Source of the DNA: Lachancea thermotolerans CBS 6340
Lineage: Eukaryota > Ascomycota > Saccharomycetes > Saccharomycetales > Saccharomycetaceae
Reading direction: 5' to 3'
Assembly: GCF_000142805.1 (NCBI RefSeq)
Contig: NC_013077.1
Coordinates: 186,001 to 250,000, forward strand
DNA: 64,000 bases
Shown: positions 8,663 through 22,418 of the stretch, in pieces
Position numbering within the stretch: position 1 is the stretch's first letter
How the letters are laid out: the number at the start of each line of letters is the position of its first letter
Translations under genes and position numbers: made by a program
Notes under the pieces: model-generated
Told to the model about the DNA's origin: nothing
Database searches by the model: none
What the model saw: only the letters and a program-made list of their open reading frames with translations

Positions 8663-10456
8663 CTACATTATGCCCCTGTGGCGAAGTTCTTCTTTCAGAG
8701 CGCGGTACCTATCGTGAGCGTAGGGTATTCGCTTAGCCATTGCATTTTGAATGGCAAGGAATCTTATCCTATTCTTATACTTAACTTTTTTGGCGGACGC
8801 TTCAGGTGAGGTATCATGTATGAAATGCGTTGTTTTCGCTTTAACTGTAGTTGGGATACAACCCAGATATCGGAAAACTTTCCGCTGGGATTGTTCGCTT
8901 TCTCTCCAGCACTTCCACCTCAGCCCCTTTGAAGTCCAAAGGGCGCTGTCCAGAAGAGATTTGGCTTTTTCAATATCACCTTCAGTGACTTGATGCTTCA
9001 TGTTAAACTTCACCATCGAATGAGCTTTAGACAGCCAGTAACTAAATATCTGCACTCCTCTGGCATATCGCCTCCTTTTCCTCGAGAGGTACTCAAAAAC
9101 TATCGGAAAGTTTTGAGTGTAACCGTTCCTCACCAAAGCCTTGAATAGCATGTCGAAAGAGTGCAGATTACCTGATATCTGGTAGCGCTTGCAAGCGGTG
9201 TTGAAAGTTAGAAGCGCCAAATCGAGTCGTCCTGATTCCGCGAAACGTCTCAAAAATGCGTTCAAGCTTTCGTGGTCCAAATTGAAATCAGCGTTTTTGT
9301 GAGCGTGATCCACAAACGCCCAAGCCGCCTCGTATTTTTCTTCACTGAGAAGCTTTTTAATACAGAAATTGAAGAGCTTTGAGTTGAGGGGTACGGAATA
9401 CTCTGAAAGAAATTTCAATGCTTGCGAAGAATTCAAGGGATTAGAGCTCAAGACTGCCAACACAAGCTGAGGGGTTATAGGCACATTACTCTTTATCATG
9501 TTTTCCAAAAATACGTCCCTCGACATATCTTCAAGAAGTAGGTTGAAACAGGTGACCCAGGTTACTGCATCCGCCTTGATCTCATGATGCTGCATCTGCC
9601 TCAAGTAATACACAGCATCATGAAGTGGGTGTCTCGACTTTCGAATATGTGAGTTTTTTAAAGCGTTACGAAGCATGAGATTGAAGGTCTTTGTGTTTGG
9701 CTTTACACCCTCTAGCTTCATCTGAGAAAATAGCTCCCTGCAGGTAGCATAGTCAGATTTCTCACTGAAAAAGAATATTACATCATTGAAAACACCGACA
9801 TCCCGGAATTGCATAGTTTTCATATTCGAAGGATGCAATATGTTGCGAAGTATTTTTGGTATAACGCCATTTAGAAATGATGACTTTTTGTAATAAAACT
9901 TCGAATGCGTCAGAAGAGTCACATAGTTTGCAAAACTTTCTGCGTTTTGAGTGAAGTCAATTATCGATGGTATTTCTTCAAAAACTTCACTGCGAAAGTT
10001 TCTCTTAGCATGACCTGTCGACACTTCTTGAGGAGTCAACGCAACAAGCAGGGGTATCATTTCCCCAACGTACTGCTGCGAACTACTGAACAAAAGTGTT
10101 TCTGAGTTTTTAGATGACTTCAGCTTCTTCAATGCTGTGAAGTTTGCTCTCGCGCGGTCTTCATTGTAGGCGCATGGTAATTTGTGTCTAGCAAATTGAT
10201 GCGACGTGAAGGGGCTCAGATAGTCTTGAACAGCGGATCTCTCGAAGTTCGATCCTTTACCAACCACATGAATGTTCCGCAATACGTATTCATTCTTCAA
10301 CTTTGTTGGTTGTACGCCGCCTTGTCGATCAACTTTCAGGTCTACCCCACAACGAGCCTTAGTAGGTACTGCACGAAATGACTTTTCTGCAACGACAGAT
10401 GGCTCTCTGATACCATTCTTCGCTATCCCACTTCCTAATGTTGCAAGAAGTCCCAT
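8663..10456 (-). CDS. AEP3: Mitochondrial PPR-like mRNA factor Aep3
   Basis: In S. cerevisiae Aep3 is a peripheral inner-membrane protein that stabilises the bicistronic ATP8-ATP6 mitochondrial mRNA. Here 597 residues (606 in S. cerevisiae) start with a basic, mitochondrial-targeting-like segment. There is a recognisable pentatricopeptide-like helical pair around residues 220-265 (FFSEKSDYATCRELFSQM then GVKPNTKTFNLMLRNAL), with further degenerate repeats after it. The C-terminus is strongly basic. Identification relies on the PPR pattern, the length and perfect synteny between LSP1 and NCR1, since such proteins diverge fast. Confidence 0.86.
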   Translation of the reverse strand: MGLLATLGSGIAKNGIREPSVVAEKSFRAVPTKARCGVDLKVDRQGGVQPTKLKNEYVLRNIHVVGKGSNFERSAVQDYLSPFTSHQFARHKLPCAYNEDRARANFTALKKLKSSKNSETLLFSSSQQYVGEMIPLLVALTPQEVSTGHAKRNFRSEVFEEIPSIIDFTQNAESFANYVTLLTHSKFYYKKSSFLNGVIPKILRNILHPSNMKTMQFRDVGVFNDVIFFFSEKSDYATCRELFSQMKLEGVKPNTKTFNLMLRNALKNSHIRKSRHPLHDAVYYLRQMQHHEIKADAVTWVTCFNLLLEDMSRDVFLENMIKSNVPITPQLVLAVLSSNPLNSSQALKFLSEYSVPLNSKLFNFCIKKLLSEEKYEAAWAFVDHAHKNADFNLDHESLNAFLRRFAESGRLDLALLTFNTACKRYQISGNLHSFDMLFKALVRNGYTQNFPIVFEYLSRKRRRYARGVQIFSYWLSKAHSMVKFNMKHQVTEGDIEKAKSLLDSALWTSKGLRWKCWRESEQSQRKVFRYLGCIPTTVKAKTTHFIHDTSPEASAKKVKYKNRIRFLAIQNAMAKRIPYAHDRYRALKEELRHRGIM

Positions 10457-10781
10457 TTCAGACCAACATTGGGGACCGGGTCTTTGGTATTCCCAAGAGT
10501 GTAATTATAACAAGAGCTTTCATTTCAGGTTTTCTTTCATACAAGTTTCGAAGAAAAAAACCTAAACTTCATTTTCCTGAAAAAACAATCAATACACACA
10601 CAATACATACACACTTCAATAACCGTTGAAAGAAGCTAGGGAATGGCCTTAAAAACACCTTCTTAGTTTCTGTTGAGGAACGTTCTTCTTGCCCACGCCC
10701 TGCTTCCAATTCATAGACGCCCTGATGGCAGTACATTTTTTTCTTGTTTTAAAGCGACATTAGCTCAAAAGATCACAAACT
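10457..10781. other. AEP3 upstream region / NCR1 downstream region
   Basis: About 325 bp between the tandem minus-strand genes AEP3 and NCR1. It holds an A-rich run and a short CA-rich stretch near 10585-10616 (ACACACA and repeats of CATACACAC type). I see no gene or RNA. It must contain the AEP3 promoter and NCR1 3' end. Confidence 0.6.
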
Positions 10782-14348
<3,567 letters not shown>

Positions 14349-14458
14349 TTAGGGGTGCTTGAATTCTCCAAACTTTTTGAACAGCGATTTTTGAAGATTG
14401 ATATTTCACACGAAGACAAAAGACGTGTTTGTTAAATGGATGTAGTAGCGGAAGGTAA

Positions 14459-16174
14459 ATGAAGTTGCTCAAAGACCTAGCAGTAGCGAGAAAGGAACTT
14501 GCAGACTGGACTGAAAATCTCACGTGGGCTCACGATGGTACTCTGTACTTAACTACCGTCCCAGATATTACAGTGTGTGTTCCTGTTTACAGTGAAGCCA
14601 CTAACAGCAGCAAGGATTTATTTCACATCAAGGAGTACCCTTTGCCCCTTGTAAATAAATTTGAGTATGACCTGGCGCAAAAAAATGTCATGATAAATTC
14701 GGTACCTGAGAGCTCTATCAAAATTTGCCAGGCATCCCCTGTATCAGATTCACTTGCTGTACTGACAAACAATGCAAATGCTTGTATCTACAGTGGGCGA
14801 GGGCTAGTGGCACAACTTGACCAACCAGAAAGGGCTCTAGAAGAGCGATCATATCACTCGCTAGCATGGAATGTTGAAGGCAACATGATTGCAGTTGGTA
14901 ACGAGGCTTGTGAGGTTATAGTATTTTCTGTGAATGAAAATTTCGAAGGTGCGGAGTTCATTTACCATCGTACAATCAAAATCAACGATGATGCAACGAG
15001 TTGGGTCACCAGGTTAGAATGGTATGAAGAAGGGATCATAGTTTCCCTCAGTAATAACTCAGTTCATCTTGTTCGGGAAGACGATGGGCCTAAGCAGATT
15101 AAGTGCTCTTCTCGGTTCAAGAATTCGGACTTGAAAGGAATGAAAGGTAACATCATAATAACATCCGCGGGATCTGTTCACAGGTACGAAATAGGAAGTG
15201 GCACTTTGGAGTCGCTTGACTTGGGGGCTTGTGATGACTTTTACGTCGTTCCGCTACCTGATTATAACACGGCTCTGTTAATTTCAAACAAGACTTCCTG
15301 TCTTTTGAGTTTAGGTCATGAATTGCGTTTACAGAATGATGTTATCATATCGCCGCATATAGAGGCGAAATTCAAGAAGTGGAACAACTACTTTAACGAA
15401 TTCAATAATTACGAGACTAATTTTTTGATTCATGGTTTAGCAACTTCACCGGATGGCGCATGTTTGGCTTTGGCATACAGCCTTGATCGTCTTTCGATAA
15501 GGTATCGTATAGTGTCCGAGCAGCAGTACAGAATATGCTTGTTTCCGTTGGGGAAAGCTTGGGAGATCAAGCAAGGATCGACGGGATTGACGTGGTATCA
15601 GAATTATCAAATCTATAACAAGCAGCTTCCGCGCAACTTTGAAACAGACGAAGGCTGTTTGGATCTCGACACTACACTGAGCTTCAAATCCTACCTTCAA
15701 GAATTGATGAACAATAAAAGAATGAACAATTTGAGGTTTTCTAATTTTCTAGAACAAGAAAAAGATAACAATCTTTACAAAAGGGCAGTCTACGATTACG
15801 CTGTTGCTCACAAAGACGAAGTCGTTAACCCTCTCGATAAAGCTTGCGTGCAATCAATAGCAGACTTGTTGGCTCTTGAGAGCCCTGTTGTACCTGAAAT
15901 CTACACCATGAAGGGAGAGTTTATAGAGGAGACTTTCAGTTCTCCCGCTTCTCCAAACACAGATGTGGTTCAATCTGAGGAGGGCCACATTTGGAAAAGG
16001 TGTCGCGCCACATTTCTACCTCTCCTTACCTCGAAAGTTAAGGTGTGCCCAGTGAGTAATTACCGCATCATTGATATAAAGCACGACGCTCGTAACGATT
16101 ATGGTTGGCTTACTCGGACAATTCTACAATTTTCCAACAACCAAAGCATTTATAGTGGAACACGGATGCTTTAA
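14459..16174 (+). CDS. TFC8: RNA polymerase III factor TFIIIC subunit Tfc8 (tau60)
   Basis: Subunit of TFIIIC, which binds the A and B boxes of tRNA genes; tau60 bridges the two lobes and contacts TBP. The 571 residues (588 in S. cerevisiae) begin with MKLLKDLAVARKELADWTEN and form a degenerate WD40-like propeller over about 1-330 (for example SYHSLAWNVEGNMIAVGNEACEV split over two blades, and FLIHGLATSPDGACLALAYS). A helical/C-terminal domain follows. WD repeats lack strict GH/WD dipeptides, as in the family. Position between NCR1 and CHL1 matches YPL007C. The 3' end is 73 bp from the convergent CHL1 stop. Confidence 0.9.
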   Translation: MKLLKDLAVARKELADWTENLTWAHDGTLYLTTVPDITVCVPVYSEATNSSKDLFHIKEYPLPLVNKFEYDLAQKNVMINSVPESSIKICQASPVSDSLAVLTNNANACIYSGRGLVAQLDQPERALEERSYHSLAWNVEGNMIAVGNEACEVIVFSVNENFEGAEFIYHRTIKINDDATSWVTRLEWYEEGIIVSLSNNSVHLVREDDGPKQIKCSSRFKNSDLKGMKGNIIITSAGSVHRYEIGSGTLESLDLGACDDFYVVPLPDYNTALLISNKTSCLLSLGHELRLQNDVIISPHIEAKFKKWNNYFNEFNNYETNFLIHGLATSPDGACLALAYSLDRLSIRYRIVSEQQYRICLFPLGKAWEIKQGSTGLTWYQNYQIYNKQLPRNFETDEGCLDLDTTLSFKSYLQELMNNKRMNNLRFSNFLEQEKDNNLYKRAVYDYAVAHKDEVVNPLDKACVQSIADLLALESPVVPEIYTMKGEFIEETFSSPASPNTDVVQSEEGHIWKRCRATFLPLLTSKVKVCPVSNYRIIDIKHDARNDYGWLTRTILQFSNNQSIYSGTRML

Positions 16175-16247
16175 ATCAAATTCTCTCGTGGAGTTTTCGT
16201 TTCTTGATATGCACAGTTTCAACTTTGTTGCAATCTAGTGGACCGAA

Positions 16248-18713
16248 TCAGCGGTCATCCTGGGCCTTGTTCGCGTACCATTTTGCGCTTTTCTCGAACA
16301 AGTCATCGAGCGAGGTGGTGTGCCGAATCCGCTTAGCCACCCAATTCGAGAGCTTGGTCTGAACCTGAATGGAGCTGTATCTTTTATCAACCAAATAAAT
16401 ATTTGCGTAGTCTTGCGCGTGCCTAATGGCCCTCCCAATGCTTTGATTTACAGCTTTCATACAGATGTTCTCGTAAAACTCTCGCGTAGCTCTCTTTGCG
16501 TCTTGACTGCTGCCATTTGCTTTAAGCACCTTTTGCTCGAGGTGCTTCCTTTTTATAATGAGTTCTCCACTAAATAAATTTGGGTAAGGTAGGCCTACCA
16601 TCACCACTGCCCTCGCTAATTCGTTCTGAAAATTGATGCCCTCGGAGAGACGCCCTCCAACTACCGCAAAAAGTATAGCGCCTCCAGTCAATTTTCGAAC
16701 TTCCTCAGCGTACTTTGCAAAGACGTCTGCTTTATCCGCTGACTCGTAAAATATTTTCTTATTTCCTATGCACGCCCCAACTTTGCAGGTGCTGTTCCAG
16801 AAACGCATAAGAGATTCAAGAAACTTATAGCTAGGAAGAAATACCACTACACCGTCGGGGACAATTTTCACTAGCCGGGAGAAAAAATCATATAAATCGC
16901 TTAAAGTTCTCGAATCTTCTCGCTTGTCGTATGTGAATTCAAACCCTTCAGTAACAATGAATGTGTTAAGGTTGTTGTCAGGGATAACATGATTACATGC
17001 GAATTTATTGATTTGGTTTTCATCAACAAAGGGTATAAGGTCTCTGGTGAAGTCTGAGATCGGCTCCATAGTACCGCCCGCAAGTAGTACGCATCTAGCG
17101 GCATGAACTATGGATTTGAAGCTGTTGCTGGGCTCCAACAACATGTATTTCATCACTTTGCCCTTTTCAAAAAAAAACTGACCCTCTAAGGAAGGATTTG
17201 AGAGGGTTTTCAAAAAGGAGGCAACTTTAAAGAGAACAGGCTGCCTTTCCACTGCAGCCGTTTCCGCACTCTCATTTTGGCTTTTAATATAGCTATCGAT
17301 TTTGTATGCAATCTTTGTGGTTTTCATATATTGTTCCAGCTTGTGAATATTCAAAACGTCGGCATTCGTTCCCTCAAAAACTTCGTGACTTTCAAACTCC
17401 TTACCGTTTTTGTAGTTTTGTTGAAGAAATACGATTAGAACCTCAACCAAAGTGAGCAATCTTTTCAAGTTCACTCGATTGTGAGGGCTCAAGCGTTTTG
17501 CGAACTTGTTTTCATACATTGTAATACCAAGCTTACTGCTTTGAAGGTCCGCCAAGCTAACCTCTGCTGAGTTGACAGCGTTTATAGTATCAATGAGGTT
17601 ATGGGCCTCATCAATAATTACTATTGAATCTTTGAGATCGACGCCCAAAGCTTCGCGCGTGCTTTCAACAAGAAGGTGCTGATAGGGTAGTGTTACAACT
17701 TCAACTCCATCATGCAGTAACTCCCTTAAAGCATAATACGGACACGTACTGGTGGCGCGTCCTAATGAGACCATGTCCTCGATATCGTGAATAGCATAAA
17801 ATGCATGGTCTCTAAATGCGTGTAGAATTTCTGGATCCTTAGACCTAGTATAGGGAACGCATTCCTTCTTGCTGACTGCATCTCTGCAGTAGTCGTTGAT
17901 CACTTGGCTCGATGTCTTTGAGACTTTAGGATTGATACACAGTTGCTTGCGCGACGCCAATGGAACAAACTTCACCCTTTCATGCTCCATTGATTCAAAT
18001 GATGGAGGAAAATTTGGTAGTCTCAATTGTGAGGCCAGCTGGCCCAGCTGTGAATGAGTTCTTGAGGCATAGAAAATTTTTATGGGACACGGCAGTGCGG
18101 TTTGCGTTGCCTCGTCAATACTTTCTGCCTCCTGATCCAGCTTACCAAGCAAAGCGTTAACTTCATTGATCAGCTTCTTTTTCTTGTCATCATGAACATC
18201 GGAGTACTTTTTACAACCAGTACTTGGGCTTGAATTTTCATCAGGTAAAAACTCGTTCTCCTCAAAACCGACTGTTGTGTGCGGTAAGTTGCGCTTCCTT
18301 TTGACCTTGGGACTATCTTCAGACAGATAAATACTTGAATATTTAGCTTTGAATGCCTTAGAACCCAAATATTTCTCGTATTCGTCGAGAGCTCGGACTT
18401 TCTCCTTGATTACTGATTCTGCGAAAGCCTCCTTCACCCATGAAGGTTCTTCGTCGCTTTCATCATCACTCTTAGTCAGGTTCCCATCAACGGAGCTTGA
18501 GGTTTCTTTGCTCTTCCCCATATAATGAGCTTTATTCCTCCTGAGCCAGGTTACTGTTGGGCAAATCAGTGACAGCGTCTTTCCGGTACCGGTTGGACTC
18601 TCGAAGATCCCTATTTTTTTACCACTTTCGAGCGTGTTGTACACTTGATGCATGAGCTGAAGCTGGATGTCATAAGGCTGGAAAGGGTGACCGTAATTTT
18701 CTTCCCCATTCAT
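16248..18713 (-). CDS. CHL1: DNA helicase Chl1, sister-chromatid cohesion
   Basis: Iron-sulphur XPD/FANCJ-family 5'-3' DNA helicase (DDX11/ChlR1) that acts with Ctf4 to establish cohesion at replication forks. Motif I TGTGKT is at residues 41-46. Four cysteines for the Fe-S cluster lie in the expected insert (KQLC, NDYC, KKEC, STCPYY), followed by the DEAH box in IVIIDEAHNL. Helicase domain 2 has VFLPSYKFLESLM and motif VI QSIGRAIRHAQDYA. It has 821 residues against 861 in S. cerevisiae. Note the functional link to SMC1 (cohesin) further right in this window, though the two are not co-transcribed. Confidence 0.96.
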   Translation of the reverse strand: MNGEENYGHPFQPYDIQLQLMHQVYNTLESGKKIGIFESPTGTGKTLSLICPTVTWLRRNKAHYMGKSKETSSSVDGNLTKSDDESDEEPSWVKEAFAESVIKEKVRALDEYEKYLGSKAFKAKYSSIYLSEDSPKVKRKRNLPHTTVGFEENEFLPDENSSPSTGCKKYSDVHDDKKKKLINEVNALLGKLDQEAESIDEATQTALPCPIKIFYASRTHSQLGQLASQLRLPNFPPSFESMEHERVKFVPLASRKQLCINPKVSKTSSQVINDYCRDAVSKKECVPYTRSKDPEILHAFRDHAFYAIHDIEDMVSLGRATSTCPYYALRELLHDGVEVVTLPYQHLLVESTREALGVDLKDSIVIIDEAHNLIDTINAVNSAEVSLADLQSSKLGITMYENKFAKRLSPHNRVNLKRLLTLVEVLIVFLQQNYKNGKEFESHEVFEGTNADVLNIHKLEQYMKTTKIAYKIDSYIKSQNESAETAAVERQPVLFKVASFLKTLSNPSLEGQFFFEKGKVMKYMLLEPSNSFKSIVHAARCVLLAGGTMEPISDFTRDLIPFVDENQINKFACNHVIPDNNLNTFIVTEGFEFTYDKREDSRTLSDLYDFFSRLVKIVPDGVVVFLPSYKFLESLMRFWNSTCKVGACIGNKKIFYESADKADVFAKYAEEVRKLTGGAILFAVVGGRLSEGINFQNELARAVVMVGLPYPNLFSGELIIKRKHLEQKVLKANGSSQDAKRATREFYENICMKAVNQSIGRAIRHAQDYANIYLVDKRYSSIQVQTKLSNWVAKRIRHTTSLDDLFEKSAKWYANKAQDDR

Positions 18714-19004
18714 GGCCTTCTGGTCTCAAAGGACAACCCTGCGTGAGCGAATGTGTCAGCTCCCCATCTGTGAATTTTTTTCGCACAATACGATATCGAG
18801 CCCTTCTCGAATTTTTTCTGTTATAAGCCGTTTGAAGCAATAAGCGGTTAAAATCTGCTTGTTCGAATTTTGAAAAGTCCCAGATATTCAGGTTATTATA
18901 GTAACATTCATCTTGGACCCTTGGGTACAAGATCGGTAAGAAACGCTTGAAAGCAAGAGAGATCAAAGGCTCAAGCTTGGTGGTTAGGCTATATTAAACG
19001 TACC

Positions 19005-19982
19005 ATGGCGTCCCCGATCTTCCTTTCTCGGCCTCATTCAGGATTTTCATGGAACGCGTTCGAAGTGGGTCTAAGGCTTGCTGTATGGTCATTGCACCGT
19101 TTCGCAAGCAGCTTTACTGATTTCTGTAGCAGAGAGCGCCACGCCCTATTGAAAGTGTGCGCGCTGACACTTGCAACAAGGTTAGTTGTATTCTCTCTGC
19201 GGCAGGTGATGGATCACTTTCCACTCATGTCACTCGCGGCCGACTCCATGGATCTCCTTCTTGCCTGCTACGGACTGTCGCGTTTCGCGTACCCTGAGTT
19301 CAAAAGAGCATTCTGGTCAAGTTTTCACTCGAATTTCAATGATTTTGAGAACAAAAAGCTTCATTCAGAGCCAGGGCCCAGTCTTTACTGCATGCTGTTT
19401 TCTTTATTCAGAAGCAATTTTATGTGGCTCATAAGTCTCCTTCTACTGTCTGATTTTATGGTTACGTCCGCGCAAGTGGGAAAGCCGGAAGCTTTAACGG
19501 CTGTGTCGAAAACTGTCATAAGCATTATGCTTTTAACGCTCTGGACTTCCCATATGTCGCCTGCTTTGGGTTCTCTTGCGTCGCTGGCGGTTGGCGGAGC
19601 CCTGACAGCATCTCTAGCCCCCTTTTCAAATTTGGCGCTTCTTTTGCGCTTATGGCAGCTCCAGTTTTTAGTCGAGTACCTAATGGTTCCTTACGTGTCG
19701 CAGGCCCGATTTTCGCCTACCGAGTATGCGATGTGGCTCAAGGTGCGGGGCGGGGTGATATGCGGCTTTTCAACATTCGTTTACGTTCTCCTGTCACTAT
19801 GCGGACCTAACCTAATGTCACCTCTGCTTGTCTACATCCTCGCCCCTCTTTTCGCGAATCTTATGTCGAAAATTGCCGAGCCTGTACCCGCGAACATCAT
19901 TTTCGGAACCAAGGCTTATTCAAGATGGTGTGCTAGGCAGATCTTGTGGATAGAGCGTAAGCGTTGCCTGCAGGCACGGTAG
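19005..19982 (+). CDS. Unrecognised multi-pass membrane protein
   Basis: A 325-residue protein starting at ATG 19005, preceded by an in-frame-clean A-rich leader. I do not recognise the family. It is rich in Leu, Ser, Phe and Trp, with likely membrane helices near residues 45-70, 120-150 (SNFMWLISLLLLSDFMVT), 165-215, 245-265 and 270-290. The C-terminus is basic (WIERKRCLQAR), suggesting a cytosolic tail. I considered the Rrt8/Lds (EI24-like) spore-membrane family because of similar length and topology, but I cannot see its motifs. It shares a 291 bp divergent promoter with CHL1 and has no counterpart between CHL1 and its neighbours in S. cerevisiae. It lies exactly at one edge of the inverted block. 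Confidence 0.7.
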   Translation: MASPIFLSRPHSGFSWNAFEVGLRLAVWSLHRFASSFTDFCSRERHALLKVCALTLATRLVVFSLRQVMDHFPLMSLAADSMDLLLACYGLSRFAYPEFKRAFWSSFHSNFNDFENKKLHSEPGPSLYCMLFSLFRSNFMWLISLLLLSDFMVTSAQVGKPEALTAVSKTVISIMLLTLWTSHMSPALGSLASLAVGGALTASLAPFSNLALLLRLWQLQFLVEYLMVPYVSQARFSPTEYAMWLKVRGGVICGFSTFVYVLLSLCGPNLMSPLLVYILAPLFANLMSKIAEPVPANIIFGTKAYSRWCARQILWIERKRCLQAR

Positions 19983-20630
19983 GCTGAAGCTCGATTTACC
20001 GTTCAACGCAGTCTGCTCACTCTGGGGAAGCAGAGAAGGATCCTCGGCGCAATATGAAATAAGCACACATAATTACACGCACACGCAGAATGCGACGCAT
20101 GTTCAAGTGCGCATGAGGACGCGTGCCTGTGCATCCCTCACTGGTGCCTAAGACATAAGATCACCTAGAAGGGGACGCTAATTGCTGCTTCGAATCTTCC
20201 ATGCGTCAGGTGCGGCCGGCGAGCGTCAGCAGTGACGGTTAGGAACGGTTTACTTCGTTCAAAAAAAAAAAGAACGCGTAACAGCTTGAATTACCCCGAC
20301 TCGGACATCTTTTTCGTATACCCTCCTGATGTATCAAAACGGCTATAAAGACGTGGACTTTGCCAGCCGGAGTATTAGCAATCATAGGGTGAAGCGGTAT
20401 CCGGATACAACCTTAAGCAATAAACAGTTTTTGCGGTAGTTAACTGATCGGAGATTAGCACATAGTATCCTTTGCAACACTTTTTCAGTGTTTTGCGTTC
20501 ATTTTAAAAAACGTTCAAAGTATCTCGGAACGGTTTTACCTAAGGGGAACCAGTGCCAAAACACGGAATTACTTGAATCGAGCGGATAAGCCTTCAAGAA
20601 AGTTCAGGATAGACCAAAGACTACCACAAA
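19983..20630 (+). promoter_or_regulatory. Long CIP1 upstream region with MCB and STRE sites
   Basis: This 648 bp gap has no gene. It holds two MCB boxes (ACGCGT at 20119-20124 and 20274-20279, bound by Mbp1/Swi6 at G1/S) and two STREs (AGGGG at 20170-20174 and 20543-20547, Msn2/4), plus an A11 run before the second MCB. That combination would fit a gene induced at G1/S and by stress. No RNA gene is visible. Confidence 0.55.
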
Positions 20631-21812
20631 ATGCTCCTCGAAAGATTTCAAAGTAAACTACACGGCTCTCGGCTGTCAAGGCACTCCAACTCAAAGTCTA
20701 GGAGCAAGTGCGATGCCGACGCGCAGCCTGTGCAGAACATAGCTGATGACCTGATGACTGGCGACGGGATGTCAGACAGCGACGCCTACGCGAGCATGAG
20801 AGAGCTTCAGATCAGCACCCAGTTGTGCGAGCCGCGGAGTGGAACGCCACTCAACGGCGTCTCAACGCCTGTGATGCAGCCTATAATGCCTTACATGTAC
20901 GGCAACCAGAAAAGGCAGGATAGTGTGGCTTCGTTCGCAAGCTCTATATCTGACATGCCAGGGCCCGCCCGTACCGCCACTACACCCTTGCCAACGACCT
21001 TTTCCACTCAATTCGTCAAAATGCTCATGGAGGTGTACCAAGACATATGCTCAGATCCAACTGCAACACCGTTTGACGCCTCGAACCCTCCTTCTGGGAT
21101 ACTGAATAGAACTGCGAAGGTGGCTGTAGAAAGAGCAGAGCAAAAGGGCGTAGATATGGGTCGCGAAAAAAACGCGTTGCTGGTCAACTCCGTTAAGCAG
21201 CGGCTACTTCAAGAGCTTCGCCGCGACGCGTACCTATCACGCAACAGCTCAATTGTTTCATTGCCTCCCATGCCGCAGTTCAACACTTCTGATATAGCTC
21301 CCACTGCTTGTGTGGACTACTTCAGCACACACGCGGAGGCGTCCTCCAATGGCCAACTTTCTACTCCTTTCCAAATGCCGACTTCTAGTTTAGGCAGCAG
21401 TCAGCCTCTGCAGACGCCGTTCGACCAGAGACCTCAGGTGCCGAAACTCTCACACCGCTCCCGAAACGACAGTTTCATTAGCGCGGCAGGAAGAAGCAGA
21501 AGTGGTTCAAGTCACATGTTTCCTTCCCAACAGCAGCAACAGCAGCCTCAGCCTTCAGCGGCCCTTCAGCCTAGCAGCTTCATAGAGACAACAACTGCGC
21601 CGAGAGCACAGTTTGAAGGCAACGGATACTTCGTCTTGACGCCCACAAACTCGATGCTAGGGGAGCCGCAGCAGCCTTTCATTGCTCGAGAACGGAGCAA
21701 CGCATCTAGCGCGTTTGAAGATATGATGAGCGGCGAGTTGTCAAGGCATAGACAGAATTCTTTTAGGATCGAAAAGGGAAGTGCCACTGGCTCTCTCGCA
21801 ATGGACTTCTAA
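20631..21812 (+). CDS. CIP1: Cip1-like CDK inhibitor / G1 regulator
   Basis: In S. cerevisiae Cip1 (YPL014W) restrains G1 cyclin-CDK activity and links stress to the cell cycle. The 393-residue product is mostly low-complexity Ser/Pro/Gln sequence with a conserved central block at about residues 125-225: FVKMLMEVYQDICSDPTATP, then PPSGILNRTAKVAVE, then LLQELRRDAYLSRNSS and SLPPMPQFN. A CAG-type glutamine run (SQQQQQQ) lies near 305. Several SP/TP sites and RxxS motifs suggest phosphorylation. Assignment rests on this block plus synteny next to MRPS16 (YPL013C); I rate the family call as good and the CDK-inhibitor function as inferred. Confidence 0.75.
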   Translation: MLLERFQSKLHGSRLSRHSNSKSRSKCDADAQPVQNIADDLMTGDGMSDSDAYASMRELQISTQLCEPRSGTPLNGVSTPVMQPIMPYMYGNQKRQDSVASFASSISDMPGPARTATTPLPTTFSTQFVKMLMEVYQDICSDPTATPFDASNPPSGILNRTAKVAVERAEQKGVDMGREKNALLVNSVKQRLLQELRRDAYLSRNSSIVSLPPMPQFNTSDIAPTACVDYFSTHAEASSNGQLSTPFQMPTSSLGSSQPLQTPFDQRPQVPKLSHRSRNDSFISAAGRSRSGSSHMFPSQQQQQQPQPSAALQPSSFIETTTAPRAQFEGNGYFVLTPTNSMLGEPQQPFIARERSNASSAFEDMMSGELSRHRQNSFRIEKGSATGSLAMDF

Positions 21813-21944
21813 CGGGTTATTGGGTCAATGTAAATAGGTGTAACTATAATTTGAAAGCAAAGGGCGGCTTATGGTATTTGATGTGCCCACTGATACAAAA
21901 TGACTAAACCGCGAATATATACAAGATAGCGACGACTTATAATT

Positions 21945-22304
21945 TTATTCCAAGACTTCACGTTTGGGCAGGACAACGGTACGGCTTGTCGTGTAAGTTT
22001 TCCCCCAATCTGAACCCAAAATGTTGCATTTTTTTAACAGCTTCGTGACAGTTTCGCTAGGCTGAGCGCCAACCCCAACCCAGTACTTGGTCCTGGCGAA
22101 GTCCAATTGTACATCCTTTGTTGGTATTGCCCCGCTTTTGGTTTCTCTTTTCGATAGTGGCTTTGGTATTGGGTTGTAAGTTCCCAAAACCTCAATAGGT
22201 GTCTTGTCCCTAGCCTTGGATGCGTTTGCAACCACTATGTTATATAAAGGGGAGTGTCTGCGACCAAATCTGGCTAGTCTTATCCTCACCAGGCCCTTCG
22301 ACAT
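21945..22304 (-). CDS. MRPS16: Mitochondrial ribosomal protein bS16m
   Basis: Small-subunit mitoribosome protein, homologous to bacterial S16. The 119 residues begin [20 protein letters not shown], the diagnostic S16 N-terminus, followed by [13 protein letters not shown] and the family segment [14 protein letters not shown]. cerevisiae Mrps16 has 121 residues. There is no cleavable presequence beyond the basic N-terminus, as usual for this protein. It diverges from RRP12, and the 225 bp between the two ATGs contains the RRPE and PAC-like sites, so the two genes may share control elements. Confidence 0.96.
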   Translation of the reverse strand: MSKGLVRIRLARFGRRHSPLYNIVVANASKARDKTPIEVLGTYNPIPKPLSKRETKSGAIPTKDVQLDFARTKYWVGVGAQPSETVTKLLKKCNILGSDWGKTYTTSRTVVLPKREVLE

Positions 22305-22418
22305 GTTGGTTTATTGGCGGCAAAGAGAATAGCGTAGTGTATCAAGGCTTGAACATTTCAAAGATTCCAAAATTTGCTTATTCGTTAAACGGGATCATGA
22401 GCTGGGGCATCCATTTCT

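Noticed and set aside
20251-20280. A-run plus ACGCGT near 20260 read as a replication origin element
   Set aside because: No match to a recognisable ARS consensus; the ACGCGT is better explained as an MCB box.
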